DNA from: Euglena gracilis
Lineage: Eukaryota; Euglenida; Euglenophyceae; Euglenales
NCBI GenBank assembly: GCA_039621445.1
Contig: CP154954.1
Span: forward strand, 60,881,858-60,945,857
Length of the DNA: 64,000 nucleotides
Reading direction: 5' to 3'
This document shows, one piece after another, positions 11,901-22,581 of the stretch. Numbering within the stretch: the stretch's first letter is position 1; each line of letters starts with the position of its first letter. The position numbers were made by a program, and so were the translations under genes. A model generated the notes under the pieces. That model searched no databases. It was not told where the DNA came from and saw only the letters and a program-made list of their open reading frames with translations.

Positions 11901-13579
11901 CTCCAACCCCTCAACCCCTGGGAAGTGGGGTCGGCCAGGAATGGCTGAAAATGGTCATCGGGCGCCGAAGACGCCAGAAATTTTTTGAGGATTTTTGGCC
12001 AAAATCCATTGATTTCGAGCTACTTTTGGCCGAGTGGCAGAGTGACCGAGGGGGTGGGAAGTGGGTGACTGGTTTTTGAAAGTGACTGACTTGTTTTTGA
12101 AAGTGGAAAGTGACCGCCCAGGGGTAAGCAATGGCATGGTCCAGATGATGTCAAGAAAACTGCATTTTCAAAGTGCGTATTTTGAGCAATGTCGTCGCAC
12201 ATCAAACAGCAGGTTGATTTTTTCACATGCGGTGCAATGGAAACGCCCATTTTCGGGGCACCGCATGATCATTTTTTCGACAAGGATTTTTGGTTGTCCC
12301 TTCCTTTGCACTTTCTGGCACGGGTGCAGCTGGGTGCAGGCCTTTGCTTAAGCTTCACAGCACCCCCGGGGGAAGGGGTGCTGGACTGCAGCTAGTCCAA
12401 ATTTGCCAGTGGGAATTCCAGTGGACCTTCCTGGGGGTGTCTGCTGGCAGGGCTGGCTGGTGGAATTTTTTTTCCAGTGACCGGCGCGAAGCTCCAGGCT
12501 CTTTTTGGGACCCCAAAACTGGCCAAAAATGCCAATTTTTGGCCATTTTTTAGGATTTTTTGGGAACTCATTAAAAACCACATTTCCACCTCGGTGTGCA
12601 GCGCCGAAGGAAACTGTTTTCCAGTTGGGGGAACCCCCGGGACAACCCCCCCTCCAGGGGGAGGGCGGTCTACCTGGTCCATTTTTTCCAGTGTCCAGCA
12701 AAATGGCTAGCCAGTGGACCCCCCGGGTCCTTAAACAATCGCCTGGCTAGGTCCCCTTGTGGGGGGGGGGGGGGCAGCCAGCCAGTCCGAATTTCTAGCT
12801 TTACGGCCCTCGTCCTGCAACCATATAAAGATGAACATAAACACAGGGAAGAAGAAGGAGAATGAGAAGGAGAAACCAAGGAAGGGGAAGGAGGGGGGGG
12901 GGAGGCTGCCCATTCAGCCTTGGCGGTGCCCCCCTGACGGGCCTCTCGGCGTGCCGGGCACCGTCCACTGCGTCGGTGCAGGACGTCGCCAACGAGCCCA
13001 CCCCCGTGGAGTCGCCCGAGGAGTACACGAAGCGGATGATGGAGGCGGTGGACCTGAACAAGATCGACGTGCTCGACATCTCCCTGGCCGACCTGCGCCG
13101 GTGCGGTGCCCGTCCCGCCCTCGGATGGTTTCCCACTCCGGGCCGCTCTCGGTTGGGCCGAGAACGCCGCTGAAGCCGGAGAGGACCCATGGGGGGTCCA
13201 GCCAGCCAGCGGCCTTTTTCCAGCCTTGGGCCCCCTCCCCCACCCCATCGGCGAAATTTACGTCCTGTCCAGCCGCCCGAAGGCTTGTCTTCCACGGCAC
13301 GCGTTTGGTTCAGTTTCTTTCATGGCAGCAGCATTCAAACCAGGTTCGAATGGTCTTGGCACCCAGGCACACCGGAACACAGTGTTCTCGGTCCGCTGGA
13401 CTTTTTCCACCGTCGCCGCACTGTGCGCCTGTGCAAAAAAGACTGGCCGCTGTTGGGACGGCCTGCGCGTGGCTGGCTGCTTGGCTCCGCCCCCCCCCCT
13501 CGCCCTTCCCCCGGCCAGGCTCATTCTGGAGGCGGTGGCGTTCGGCACGTTCCTGAAGGACGCGGAGAGCTACGTGGAG
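2990..13579 (+). CDS. DUF760 protein (UV-B-induced At3g17800-like), likely plastid
   Basis: A multi-exon gene of the plant/algal DUF760 family; molecular function is unknown. Exons: about 2990-3104 (Ser/Ala/Pro-rich, transit-peptide-like), 3858-4032 (hydrophobic then Ala-rich), 4978-5027, 5062-about 5119, 5368-5499 (SPTGEFLRYILEKYPHLF), 6090-6180 (LALYQRINEVKGAEERR), 7180-7300, 7841-7951, 10460-10597 (LLFGYFLRHTYKRFALARSL), 11132-about 11314 (LKEYIERLDKKTLQE), 11491-11556, 12982-13100 and 13519-13579 (LILEAVAFGTFLKDAESYVE). Many junctions are phase-consistent: 3858/4978, 7841/10460, 11491/12982, 12982/13519. The helix motifs FGYFLR..ykRf and LILEA.aFGtFL.D.E recall the plastid UV-B-induced family. 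The initiator ATG and last exon are not fixed; the protein may continue past 13579. A few internal junctions (6180 to 7180, 10597 to 11132) do not match in phase, so an exon may be missing. Confidence 0.7.
5582..6089. other. Intron of the DUF760 gene
   Basis: Mixed sequence between the exons ending at 5499 and starting at 6090. It includes a copy of the short GGGGTCCTTAAG word found at the end of several dispersed repeats. No further coding is seen. Confidence 0.4.
7952..10459. other. Long intron of the DUF760 gene
   Basis: About 2.5 kb between two exons that join in phase 0. It holds GT/TGGG-rich and poly-C/poly-G stretches around 8700-8960 and a T-rich second half (9340-9960) without credible exons. 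Open frames over 8600-9000 come from the G-rich tract. Confidence 0.45.
11825..12138. mobile_element. Family-A MITE with perfect 8-bp target duplication
   Basis: The left end reads CATACCATTGCTTAAG and the right end is its imperfect inverse, AAGCAATGGCATG. The element is 314 bp and non-coding. It is flanked on both sides by the identical octamer GTCCAGAT (11817-11824 and 12139-12146). Inverted ends, small size and an 8-bp duplication fit a non-autonomous element mobilised by a hAT-like or other 8-bp-TSD transposase. It sits in an intron of the DUF760 gene. Internal words such as TTTTTGAAAGTGGAAAGTGAC recur near 45,490. Confidence 0.85.
12340..12745. repeat. Dispersed CCAGTGGACCCCCCGGGTCCTTAA-type repeat
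   Basis: The sequence around 12,690-12,735 (TTTTTTCCAGTG... AGTGGACCCC... GGGTCCTTAAAC) is a close relative of 10,978-11,030 and shares its terminal word with copies near 5790, 16,785, 22,335 and 30,535. This indicates a dispersed family used many times in this genome. Element limits were not resolved. Confidence 0.5.
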
Positions 13580-16500
13580 GTAACCGCCGACCGGCCGCTG
13601 CTCAGCTCTGTCAAGAAGCGTGCTTGCCCCCCCCCCCGCCACTCCCTCGCCTCCCCCTCCTTGCCCCTCCACTGCTGTGCTTCACTGCCGCTGTGTGTCC
13701 ACTGTGTGTGCCGGCTGGGCTTACGGTCTGTCGATGAGGACACCGCAGGCCAGGCCACCCGTGCCCTGCGCAACTCCGCTGACCTCCGGGCAGGGGGGTG
13801 TGGTGCCCCCCCCCACCCCATCCCGATGGGTGGCCGGGACATTTCAGATGGGTCGTCGTGGGACCAACCAACCGTCCCATCCCCCTCACCCCCCTGGCCA
13901 CCCCACTTCGAATGCGGATTCGTCCCGACGTCCCTTCTCGTGTTTGATATGAGTGGGGCGTCCGCCGCCGAGGCAATTCCCACAATCCGCCCAGTGCATG
14001 GCTGGGACGGTTCTTCACCCCCTGGACCGTTTGAAAGGAGCTGTCAGTGAGGTTGCATTACGTGCAGGGTGGCATGTGACCGGAGGGAACAGGAGCAGTC
14101 TGGGTTTCAAGACCCTCGTATTCCTGGGTCCCCCTCGGGGGGGGGGGGGCGCCAGTGGTGCGGTCATTTCCGCCTCTCCCCCACCATTACGCGTGCTGGC
14201 ATAATTCCTTCCGCATTTTGGCGTTCCCCAGTGGCGATTTCCGGTGTTTCTTAATGCATGGAGTGGGGGTGTGAGAAGGGGTTATTTGCGATATTGATTC
14301 AGATCTGGGTTGATAATTGGGTTTGGGTGTAGGGTTTAGGCCTGAAACTAGGCCCGGATCGATATAGATTTGACCCTGAGTTATGGCTATTATCAGCCTA
14401 AAAAAAGACATACCACGCAGCTTTTTTCTCCATCAAATGTCTGCTCAACATCTTGCTGGGGTGAGCCGAATATCATTTCTGAAAGATTCATCAACGATCT
14501 GGGTTCCAATGGTAACTACCAAATTTGGAAGGTGGCACATGGATCAATCCTCCCTCAAATTTTGATTTAAATCAAGACTGAATAAGCGCATAACCTAAAT
14601 TTTGTTTTTTTTTCTTGTGGAGGATTCAATACCCTAATTGAACGTAATGTCCACATCAGTAACCCCCCCCTAATAAGTGCGCAGTGTCCTAATTGTCAGT
14701 AAACCCCCCCCTAATAAGTGCTCAGTGCCCTAATTGTGCGCAGTGCCCTAATAAGTGCGCACCCCCCAAAGGTCTGAAATTACCTCCCCAAAGAGAAATC
14801 ACTGTCGCATCTCAGGTTCGGAAACACTTATTAGGGCACTGCGCATTTTTTAGGGCAAAGCCAAAAATACTGGCGTTGCCCCCACTCTTTTTCAACTCAC
14901 CCCTATTTTGTGATTTCAAGCTATGAGTCAAGTGATTATGTGTCAAATGTGTCAAATTTGAGCTTGGACGATAGAAACGTTTGGTCTGAGAAGGAATGCG
15001 TGCACCCGTGCACTTATTAGGGGGGGTTATACCATTTTCTTGCATCTGCAATGTATTTTCGAGCTCCAGACAAGAAAGTATTGTCCTAAAACAGGTGGAT
15101 TATTATTAACTCATCCCAAATTTTTCACTTTTCCAGATCTGAACCAACCATTGTATTCACCCAGCCATCAAATAAGTGGAGATCGACCCCAACCTTCCAG
15201 GTGTTTCACAGTGGGTCACAAGTAAACCCCCCCAAATAACACCCCCCCCCCTCGGGGGCCGATTTCGAGCGCCCAAAAAAACACACACCCTGTTTTCCTT
15301 TGGTTTTCCATGTAAAAATAACACACACCCCAAATAACGCCCCCCCCCCCGGGGCCCCAGTTCGGGTGCCCAAATAACACACCGGGGGGGGGGGTCAGCC
15401 CCCCCAAATAATACCCCCCCGGGGTATTATTTTTTCGCCCGAAGTCCCGGCCCGGGGGGGGGGTATTATTTGGGGGGGGTGTTATTTCTCCAAAATTTTC
15501 GACATTTTCTTCGAATTCCCATAGGACTCAAAATAGCGCCAAAACCCCCCTTGGGGTCATTTTTTGTAGTTTCTTTTGAAATTTACCATTTTTTGGAGGT
15601 CAGATGATCCAGAAAAATCAATTGTTTTCGTAATTTGTTGTCAGAAATTTTGATTTTTACCTAAGTTTTTCAGGTCAAAATCCGGGCCTTCGGTCCAAAA
15701 ACCGGGGGGGGGGGGATTATTTTTTCGCCCGAAGTCCCGGCCCGAGGGGGGGGGGGATTATTTTGGGGGGGGTATTATTTGGGGGGGGGGTTTAGAGGAA
15801 TCTCACCCAGGAATTGAACCCAAAATTTCATAGTATCGCAGATGACCCCCCCAATGTGAAAAACCCTCTTGACGGATTTGATTTGGCAGCCAATGTGCAG
15901 GCGACATGGAATGGGAAAATGTCTAAATTTTCTTATTTTTTGGCACTAAATTGCACATTTTTTCATAAGATGATTTCCAGTCATGGTTTTAATGATCAAT
16001 GGAATTCATGGAATTCAAGCAAAGTAAATTGGAAACTATGCATGATTTTTGTCGTGGGAGTTCAGTTTTCCCGCCCAAACCGCCCCAAAATATAACAACC
16101 CCCAGAACCTCTTGAAGTCCCGCCAAATGAAAATCCGGGGGGGGGGGGTTGGAAAGAAGGGTTTGTAATTGAATGACGCGCACTGACCTGTTTTGCTTTC
16201 ACAGTTATCGCCTTGACGGGCGCCGCTACATTCGCACAAGTCCCTGTTGGAGCGCCGTTTGTTGCTCCAACCCCTTCTCTTTGGGTGCGGGTGTACGTGT
16301 TCCTGACCCCCCGGCAACCCCTGGAGCCATTTTGACCCCCGCGGCCCGTCCTTTGGACAGGGCCACACGCAGGCGTTGACGAGTGGGTTGCTACCATGCA
16401 TCTCCTTTCAGGTTTTGCAGACCCCCCCCCCCGCGGGGGCTGCTGCAGCCAGCCTCATTTTTTGTGGTCCAGCCCAGTCGCAGCAGCACCCCCCCCGGGG

Positions 16501-17968
16501 GAGGGGGCGCTGCCAGCCTTGCTAGCCAGCCCCTATTGGGAAAAGGTTTTCCGAAAATGGCCAAAAATGGCCCAAAAATGCTGTTTTGGGGCACTTTTGG
16601 GGGTTGCCAGATGCTCATTTTTTCAAAACTGTGTTTTGAAGGTAATTTTTCAGGCGATTGTCCGATTTCGGCCTGGCCGGCCCAGCTCAGGTCCAGCCGG
16701 GGTCCAGCCCCCCTCCCCCCCCTGGTGGGGGCGGGGCGGGCGGGCTAGCCAGCCCAAATTTCTAACCCTACAGCAACCCCCCAGGGTCCTAAAAGAGATG
16801 TATGGTTGCTACGCTGCAGCCCGGTACCACCGCAGTAGTGGTACCTGTTTCGTGGCTGGAGTTGAACGTTACAACAAATGGGGTCTGTTCAGCTCTCTAC
16901 CTGTGACATATTCCAGTCTGCACCGATGGCTTTTTTTTAAAAGAGTTTTATACTTTTTTTTAAAAAACCTTGCTCAGCCACCATGGCTTATTTGGGTGGT
17001 ACCATGGGCACAAGTGTGGACCAGTGAGCCCAGCGCCCTCCTGAGAGTTTGACTAGTCAACGCCTGGCTCAGGACCCGACAGCTTTGCTTTGTATTTTTT
17101 GAAGAAGTTGTCCCGTGGTCCAGCCTCTTGGTCGGCCTATCCTTTGTGCTTTGCTCCCACCGTCGTGTGCTGCCTCCGAGGGGATGTGAGTGCCAGCCTA
17201 TTTGTTGCATACCCCCCAAATAACCTGTATGCAGGGGAGAAAAATATGCACCGTGCAGTTTTTGCAGTTTTTTTTTGCAGTTTTCACGTTTTTGGTTTTT
17301 TGAAGTTTTTTTGCAGTGCAGTTTTTGACTGACCCGTGTGCAGTTTCTCCCCCCCCCCTGTGATGTTGGGACGCAGGGGGTCACTGAAGCCGCAGGGGAC
17401 CCCACCATGGGAGAGAGGAGTCCAGCTGTCCCTGCCCTGGAACGCTTTTCCTTTTTGCCTTCGGGTGGCTGGATAGTTTCGGTCCCCAGCCTTTTCCAAC
17501 CTTGGAGCTGGACCCCCCCAGGGGGGGCTGTTCACCCCTTATTTCGCACGTCCTCACATAAATTGGTTTATTAAGCGCATGGTTTACATTGAACCTTGGA
17601 ACGGGCAAAGCTATTGTATTAATTCAAATGAGCTTTCGATTCAGCTTTCCACCTCCCGTAGTGTTTGTTACTTTGTTGCAAAACAGTGTTTTTGTTTCTC
17701 ATCAAATCAGCCCGTCGACCTGAGACCTGCGGATTTAAAAGTTATTATCATCATAAAATCTGCTGCTTTCAAATCACCAGCAGTAAGCTCCTTCCCTGTA
17801 ATATCAGGACAAAAATTGATACAGTTCGCTTACCCCTAACCTCCAGTGTTTTGCAATTGCAGCAGTTCGATACCGGGGGGGGGGGGGCTCAAAAGTCTTT
17901 GAAAGCTCATCCTTGCCATAGGTACCAGTCAAACCCACACGCTCTTCTTCGGTCAGAATGGATGCGGC
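13580..17968. other. Intergenic or 3' region, repeat-rich
   Basis: About 4.4 kb between the last recognised DUF760 exon and the next gene. The final DUF760 exon may lie in the first few hundred bases (a weak candidate starts near 13,751). From 14,630 to 15,030 there are several copies of CCCTAATAAGTGCGCA. From 15,226 to 15,790 there is a block of poly-C/poly-G units. Around 16,400-16,800 and 17,200-17,560 are C/G-run dispersed repeats. No other coding is supported. Confidence 0.45.
15226..15790. repeat. Block of C-run/G-run AAATAACACC units
   Basis: Repeated AAATAA[CT]ACCCCCCC words appear with their inverses GGGGGGGTATTATTT, and the phrase TTTTTTCGCCCGAAGTCCCGGC occurs twice (about 15,430 and 15,720). 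The G- and C-rich arms could form long hairpins. Non-coding. Confidence 0.7.
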
Positions 17969-20900
17969 ATGATCGCTGTCCTCGGCGACATTTCCCCCAT
18001 CGTCCGGGACGCGCTCGAGTCGGACACGAATGCGGAGGTCGAGGACTTGGCGGGCATTGAGGACCGGTTTGTGGCGCGGGACTTCGCCTCCTGCCTGAAG
18101 CATGCCGCGCTGTACTACCAGCGGGAGGACGCCTGTGAGAAGCTTGCCGCAGCAGACGCCTCTCGATGCGCTGCGTTGATGATTCAGGTGTGCAGGGGGC
18201 GGAGCAATTTGGCAGGGCTCTCTGATGTGCAGGAATAAAGCATCAACAACCTTGGTTTATCATATGGGCGGAATCTTGAGTGGTGGTGCATTTCTGTTTT
18301 CCATGGCCTCAACCACTGATCCTGCTCGGCGTTGAAATCGGATTTAGGGTTGCTATAACAACATAATGCTCAATGTTCAACGAACTGCTCGATGAGAAAT
18401 AGCCAGAGGAGGTGAAAAACATATGCATCATCCAGTATAATTTGTACAAACTCAACAGGCTGCAAACAAAATGAACGTGAATTTGCACCATTCTCTGAAG
18501 TCGGAGGTGACCCTTCCTCGTGGAGGGGGGGGGTCCAGCAAGCCAGCACCTTTTTTCCAGCCAGCAGTTCCCAGCCGGGCTGTTACCTGGTTGTTGCTGC
18601 CTGGGCCCGGGGGGGGGGGTCCGGGGGGTCTTCTTCCCATTTTTGCTTTTTTTTACCCTTTTTGCATTTTCTGTTTTTAACATTTTAACATTTTTGCAAC
18701 TTTGAACATGGTTTAGGCTTTTTTTCATTTTTTGTTTGCTTTTTGATTTTTGCCACTTTTGGGCATTTGGATGCGGTGGTTACTGGGACAGATACGGTGG
18801 CTATGGGGTGCAGATGATATACACCGCCACAGATATTGTAGTTTCAACTTGATGGACTTTTGATTCCTAGGAAATTTGGGGTCTCCGTGAAGATGAAGCT
18901 TTACTGGGTCTTGAAACAAATTCAAGGGTCTCAGCATTTCCCCTCTCATCAGTCTGTTCCAATGTGCAATGTGGCAAAAATAAACAAAATGCTGAAAGTG
19001 GCCAAAGAGGCTGGGAAATGACCAAAGAGGCCGAATGTTCCAAAGAAGGGCTGAAAGTCGATGAATTGCACACCCACAAGAATCAGACACAAGCAATTTT
19101 TTAAAGTTAATATCCAGTGGCCAAAAAAATCAAATGCCAATTGCTTTTCTCTCTCTCTTTGTGTGTGTGTGATAAGAGCTCAGCGACCCCCCCCCCCCTA
19201 CCACCTTACCCCCCCAGGGGGGGGGGTGACCCCCCCTACCACCTACCTCATGTCTGCGGAGCTTCCCATACAACCCTGGGGAGGGGGGGGGTCACTTTTC
19301 ATTCTGAAAAAACCAGTCAGTCATTTTGCCCCCCCCGGGGGATCGGCCACTCTTGAATGCGCTTATGTTGGCAAGGCATTATTGCCAAAAAGTATCAAAA
19401 AATCCAAAAAAAATCCGGTGCCTTCGGCGCCAGGCCAGCCACTTTTGCATTACCTACCCACCCCACCCCGGGGGGGGGGGGTCTTGGCCAGAAAAGAACC
19501 ACTCAGTCACCTCCCCCCCAGGGGGGGTGGGACAGGTGTTAAGCAATGGTATGGTCCATACCCCGGGCCTTGGTGTGCATCTGGCCCAGGAACCCCCCCT
19601 TCAAGGGCTGGATCCACCCAAAAACGCCCGAGTTATTCATGCGCGAAGGGGTCTAAACTGGGTAGGACCTGCCCACCCCCCTTTTTAAGCCCCCCCCCCC
19701 GTTGGCCGAAAACGGCCATATCTCGGGCTGGGCGGAGAGTTGCGTGGAAATCAAATATGGCTGGATAGGGCATTCCAAGGGCTTCAAATTAGGTCTCCGG
19801 ACATTTCCTTTGATTTGGCTTCATTTTGGAGATATTTTGAAAATTGACTTTTTTTTTTGGCCGAAATGGCAGAGTACACTTGTTCCACTGGTGGTCGTTT
19901 TCAGGGGGTGGGGGGTCAAAAAATCAATGTTTTCAAAATTTGTCGAAAATGATCCAAAATCAAAGGAAATGTCCGGGGACCTAATTTGAAGCCCTTGGAA
20001 TGTCCCATCTACCGGTGTTTTGATTTTCCCGCAACTCCCCACCTAGCCCGAGATACGGCCGTTTTTCGGCCAATTTGGGACATTTTGTACACTTTTCCAC
20101 TGTCAGACTTTGCCGTTTTCGGACAAAAAAAGTCGAAAAAAATCCAGAAAATTCGAAAAAAAAATTGTCCAAAACGATGTTTTCTTGGCCTCCCGACCCG
20201 GAAAAACTGTTTTTGAGCCGAAAATGAGCGTTTTTCGACCCGCCAGCGCCCCGTTTTTGGCCTGAAACCCATTGTGGGGCAAAAACGGGTCAAAAAAGTC
20301 GAAAACATCCAACAAAACGGGTATGGGGTATATGGGGGTCGCTGAGCTCTTATCTCTTTAGAGTCAGAGCGAAGCTTACCACCAGGGAGAAGGGGGGGGT
20401 CCAACCCCCCTCCCCTCCCCCGCCCCCCCCCTCTGGGTAGACCGTGAAAACCGCGGATTGTCACCATGATCCCGGCCCGGTTCCCGGAATTTTTTTTTTC
20501 AGTCGCGAGCGACTGGATTTCTAGTTTCCGAATCACCGCCATATGACCCCTAACTCCCCGCCAGGCCCGAGTTATTCGCGCGCGAAGGGGTCCAAACTGG
20601 GTGGGATTGGCCCCCCCCTTTGGATTCTGTCTGTCATTTCGGGCCCAAAAATCGATATTTTCAAAATATCTCAAAAATGATGCAAAATCAAAGGAAATGT
20701 CCAGAGACCTAATTTGAAGCCCTTGGAACGCCCCATTCACCGGTATTTTGATTTCCCCGCAACTCCCCGCCTAACCCGAGATACGGCCGTTTTTCGGCCC
20801 AGATGGCCGTTTTATACATTTTTCCCACCGTTTTCGGGGGGTGGGGGGTCAAAAATCAATGTTTTCAAAATTTCTTAAAAATGATGCAAAATCAAAGGAA

Positions 20901-22546
20901 ATGTCCGGAGACCTAAATTGAAGCCCTTGGAACGCTCTATCTACTGGTATTTTGGTTTCCACGCAGCTCACCGCCCAGCCCGAGATACGGCCGTTTTTCG
21001 GTCAATTTAGGCCATTTTGCACACTTTTTCCACTGTCCGTGGGGCCAAAAAAAGTCGAAAAAATCGAAAAAAATCGAAAAAATTTTGCCCAGAAGCATGT
21101 TTTTGGGACTCCCGAACCCCAAAAAAAGTGTTTCCAGCCGAAAACGAGCGTTTTTTGACCCCCCCCCCAGCCCCCCGTTTTGGGCCCGACTTAGGGTGAT
21201 TTTTTGGGTCAAAAAGGTCGAAAAAATCGAAAATTTTCTTCGCCCAAAACCATGTTTTTTGGCCTCCCGGACCCGGAAAAACTGTTTTTGAGCCGAAAAT
21301 GAGCTTTTTTCGACCCACCAGCACCCCGTTTTGGGCCGCCAACACGTTGATTTTGGGTCATTTTCGGGTCGAAAAAAGTCGGAAGAAATCGAAAAAAAAA
21401 TTGCCCGAAACCATGTTTTTTGGCATCCCGGACCCGGAAAAGGTGTCTTTTTGAGCCAAAAATGAGCGTTTTTTTTTTACCCCCCCTGGCCTCCCGTTTC
21501 GGGCACAAATCCCTTGCATTTCAGTCAAAAGAGCTCCATGGAGTGGGCCGGTTTTTATGGGGGGGGTCAATGAAGGGGTAGGGACGCGCTTATTAAGAGC
21601 TCAGCACTATTCAAAACCTGGTTAACATTTCAGAAAGTAACATTTCAGAAATTACTGCAAAATTACTGAGAATTACCGTAAATTGAAGCTGTGTTTTACG
21701 CGAAATTTGTAGTGCTAGTTTTTTCGACCTTCTGTTATGTGCAAGTCCCATTAAGAGCTCAGAACCTGGTCCTATTCAAAACCTGGTCCCCCCCCTAGTT
21801 TCGGAAGGGGGGTCCTCCACCCCCTCCCCCTCCTCTGCGGGGGCAAAAAAAAAAAATTCCGGCGCTTCGCGCCGGGAGTGTATTTTAGGACTTTTTTTGA
21901 GGCTCAACATGAAATTTTGGCAAAATGGCCAAAAATGACCATAATTCGGGACAGGTGGGGTGTTGTCAGGAAATCAAAATACCCTTAGATAGGGCATTTT
22001 AAGGGCTTCAGTTTCGGGATTGGACATTTCTTTTGATTCCCCACCATTTTTGAAAAATTTCAGAAAAATTGACTTTTTGACCCCAGAAAGCGGCCGAAAT
22101 TTTCGGCGACCGAAAACTGGAGGCAGGAGGGGGGTCCCCCCCCCTAGTTTCGGAAGGGGGGGTACCCCCCCTCGGAGATTCCCATACAACCCTGCCCCTC
22201 CCCCCCGGGGGGTGGTATGGACAAATACGGGTGGGTGTGGGCAAAGCGCCGAAAATTCTTTGGGGAATGCCCTTTGGATGGCCTGATTTTTGAGATAGAC
22301 CCCAGGGGGTCCTGCAACAGGCCAGGGAACCCCCCCGGGTCTTTAAAAGAAGCCTGCTGTCGACCTTTTTCCCCAGAAGTTTTGATTCATCCCCGTTTGT
22401 GCATATTTTTGTTCGGTGTGCCGGGACTTTGGAAGACTGGCCAGGTGTGGTGCTGAGTCTGTGTGACGCCGCAGGCTGGCATCATCAGGGAAGGCCAACC
22501 CACCAACCCCCTTCCCTGATGGCTCTTGTCTGTGACGCTTTTTATC

Positions 22547-22581
<35 letters not shown>

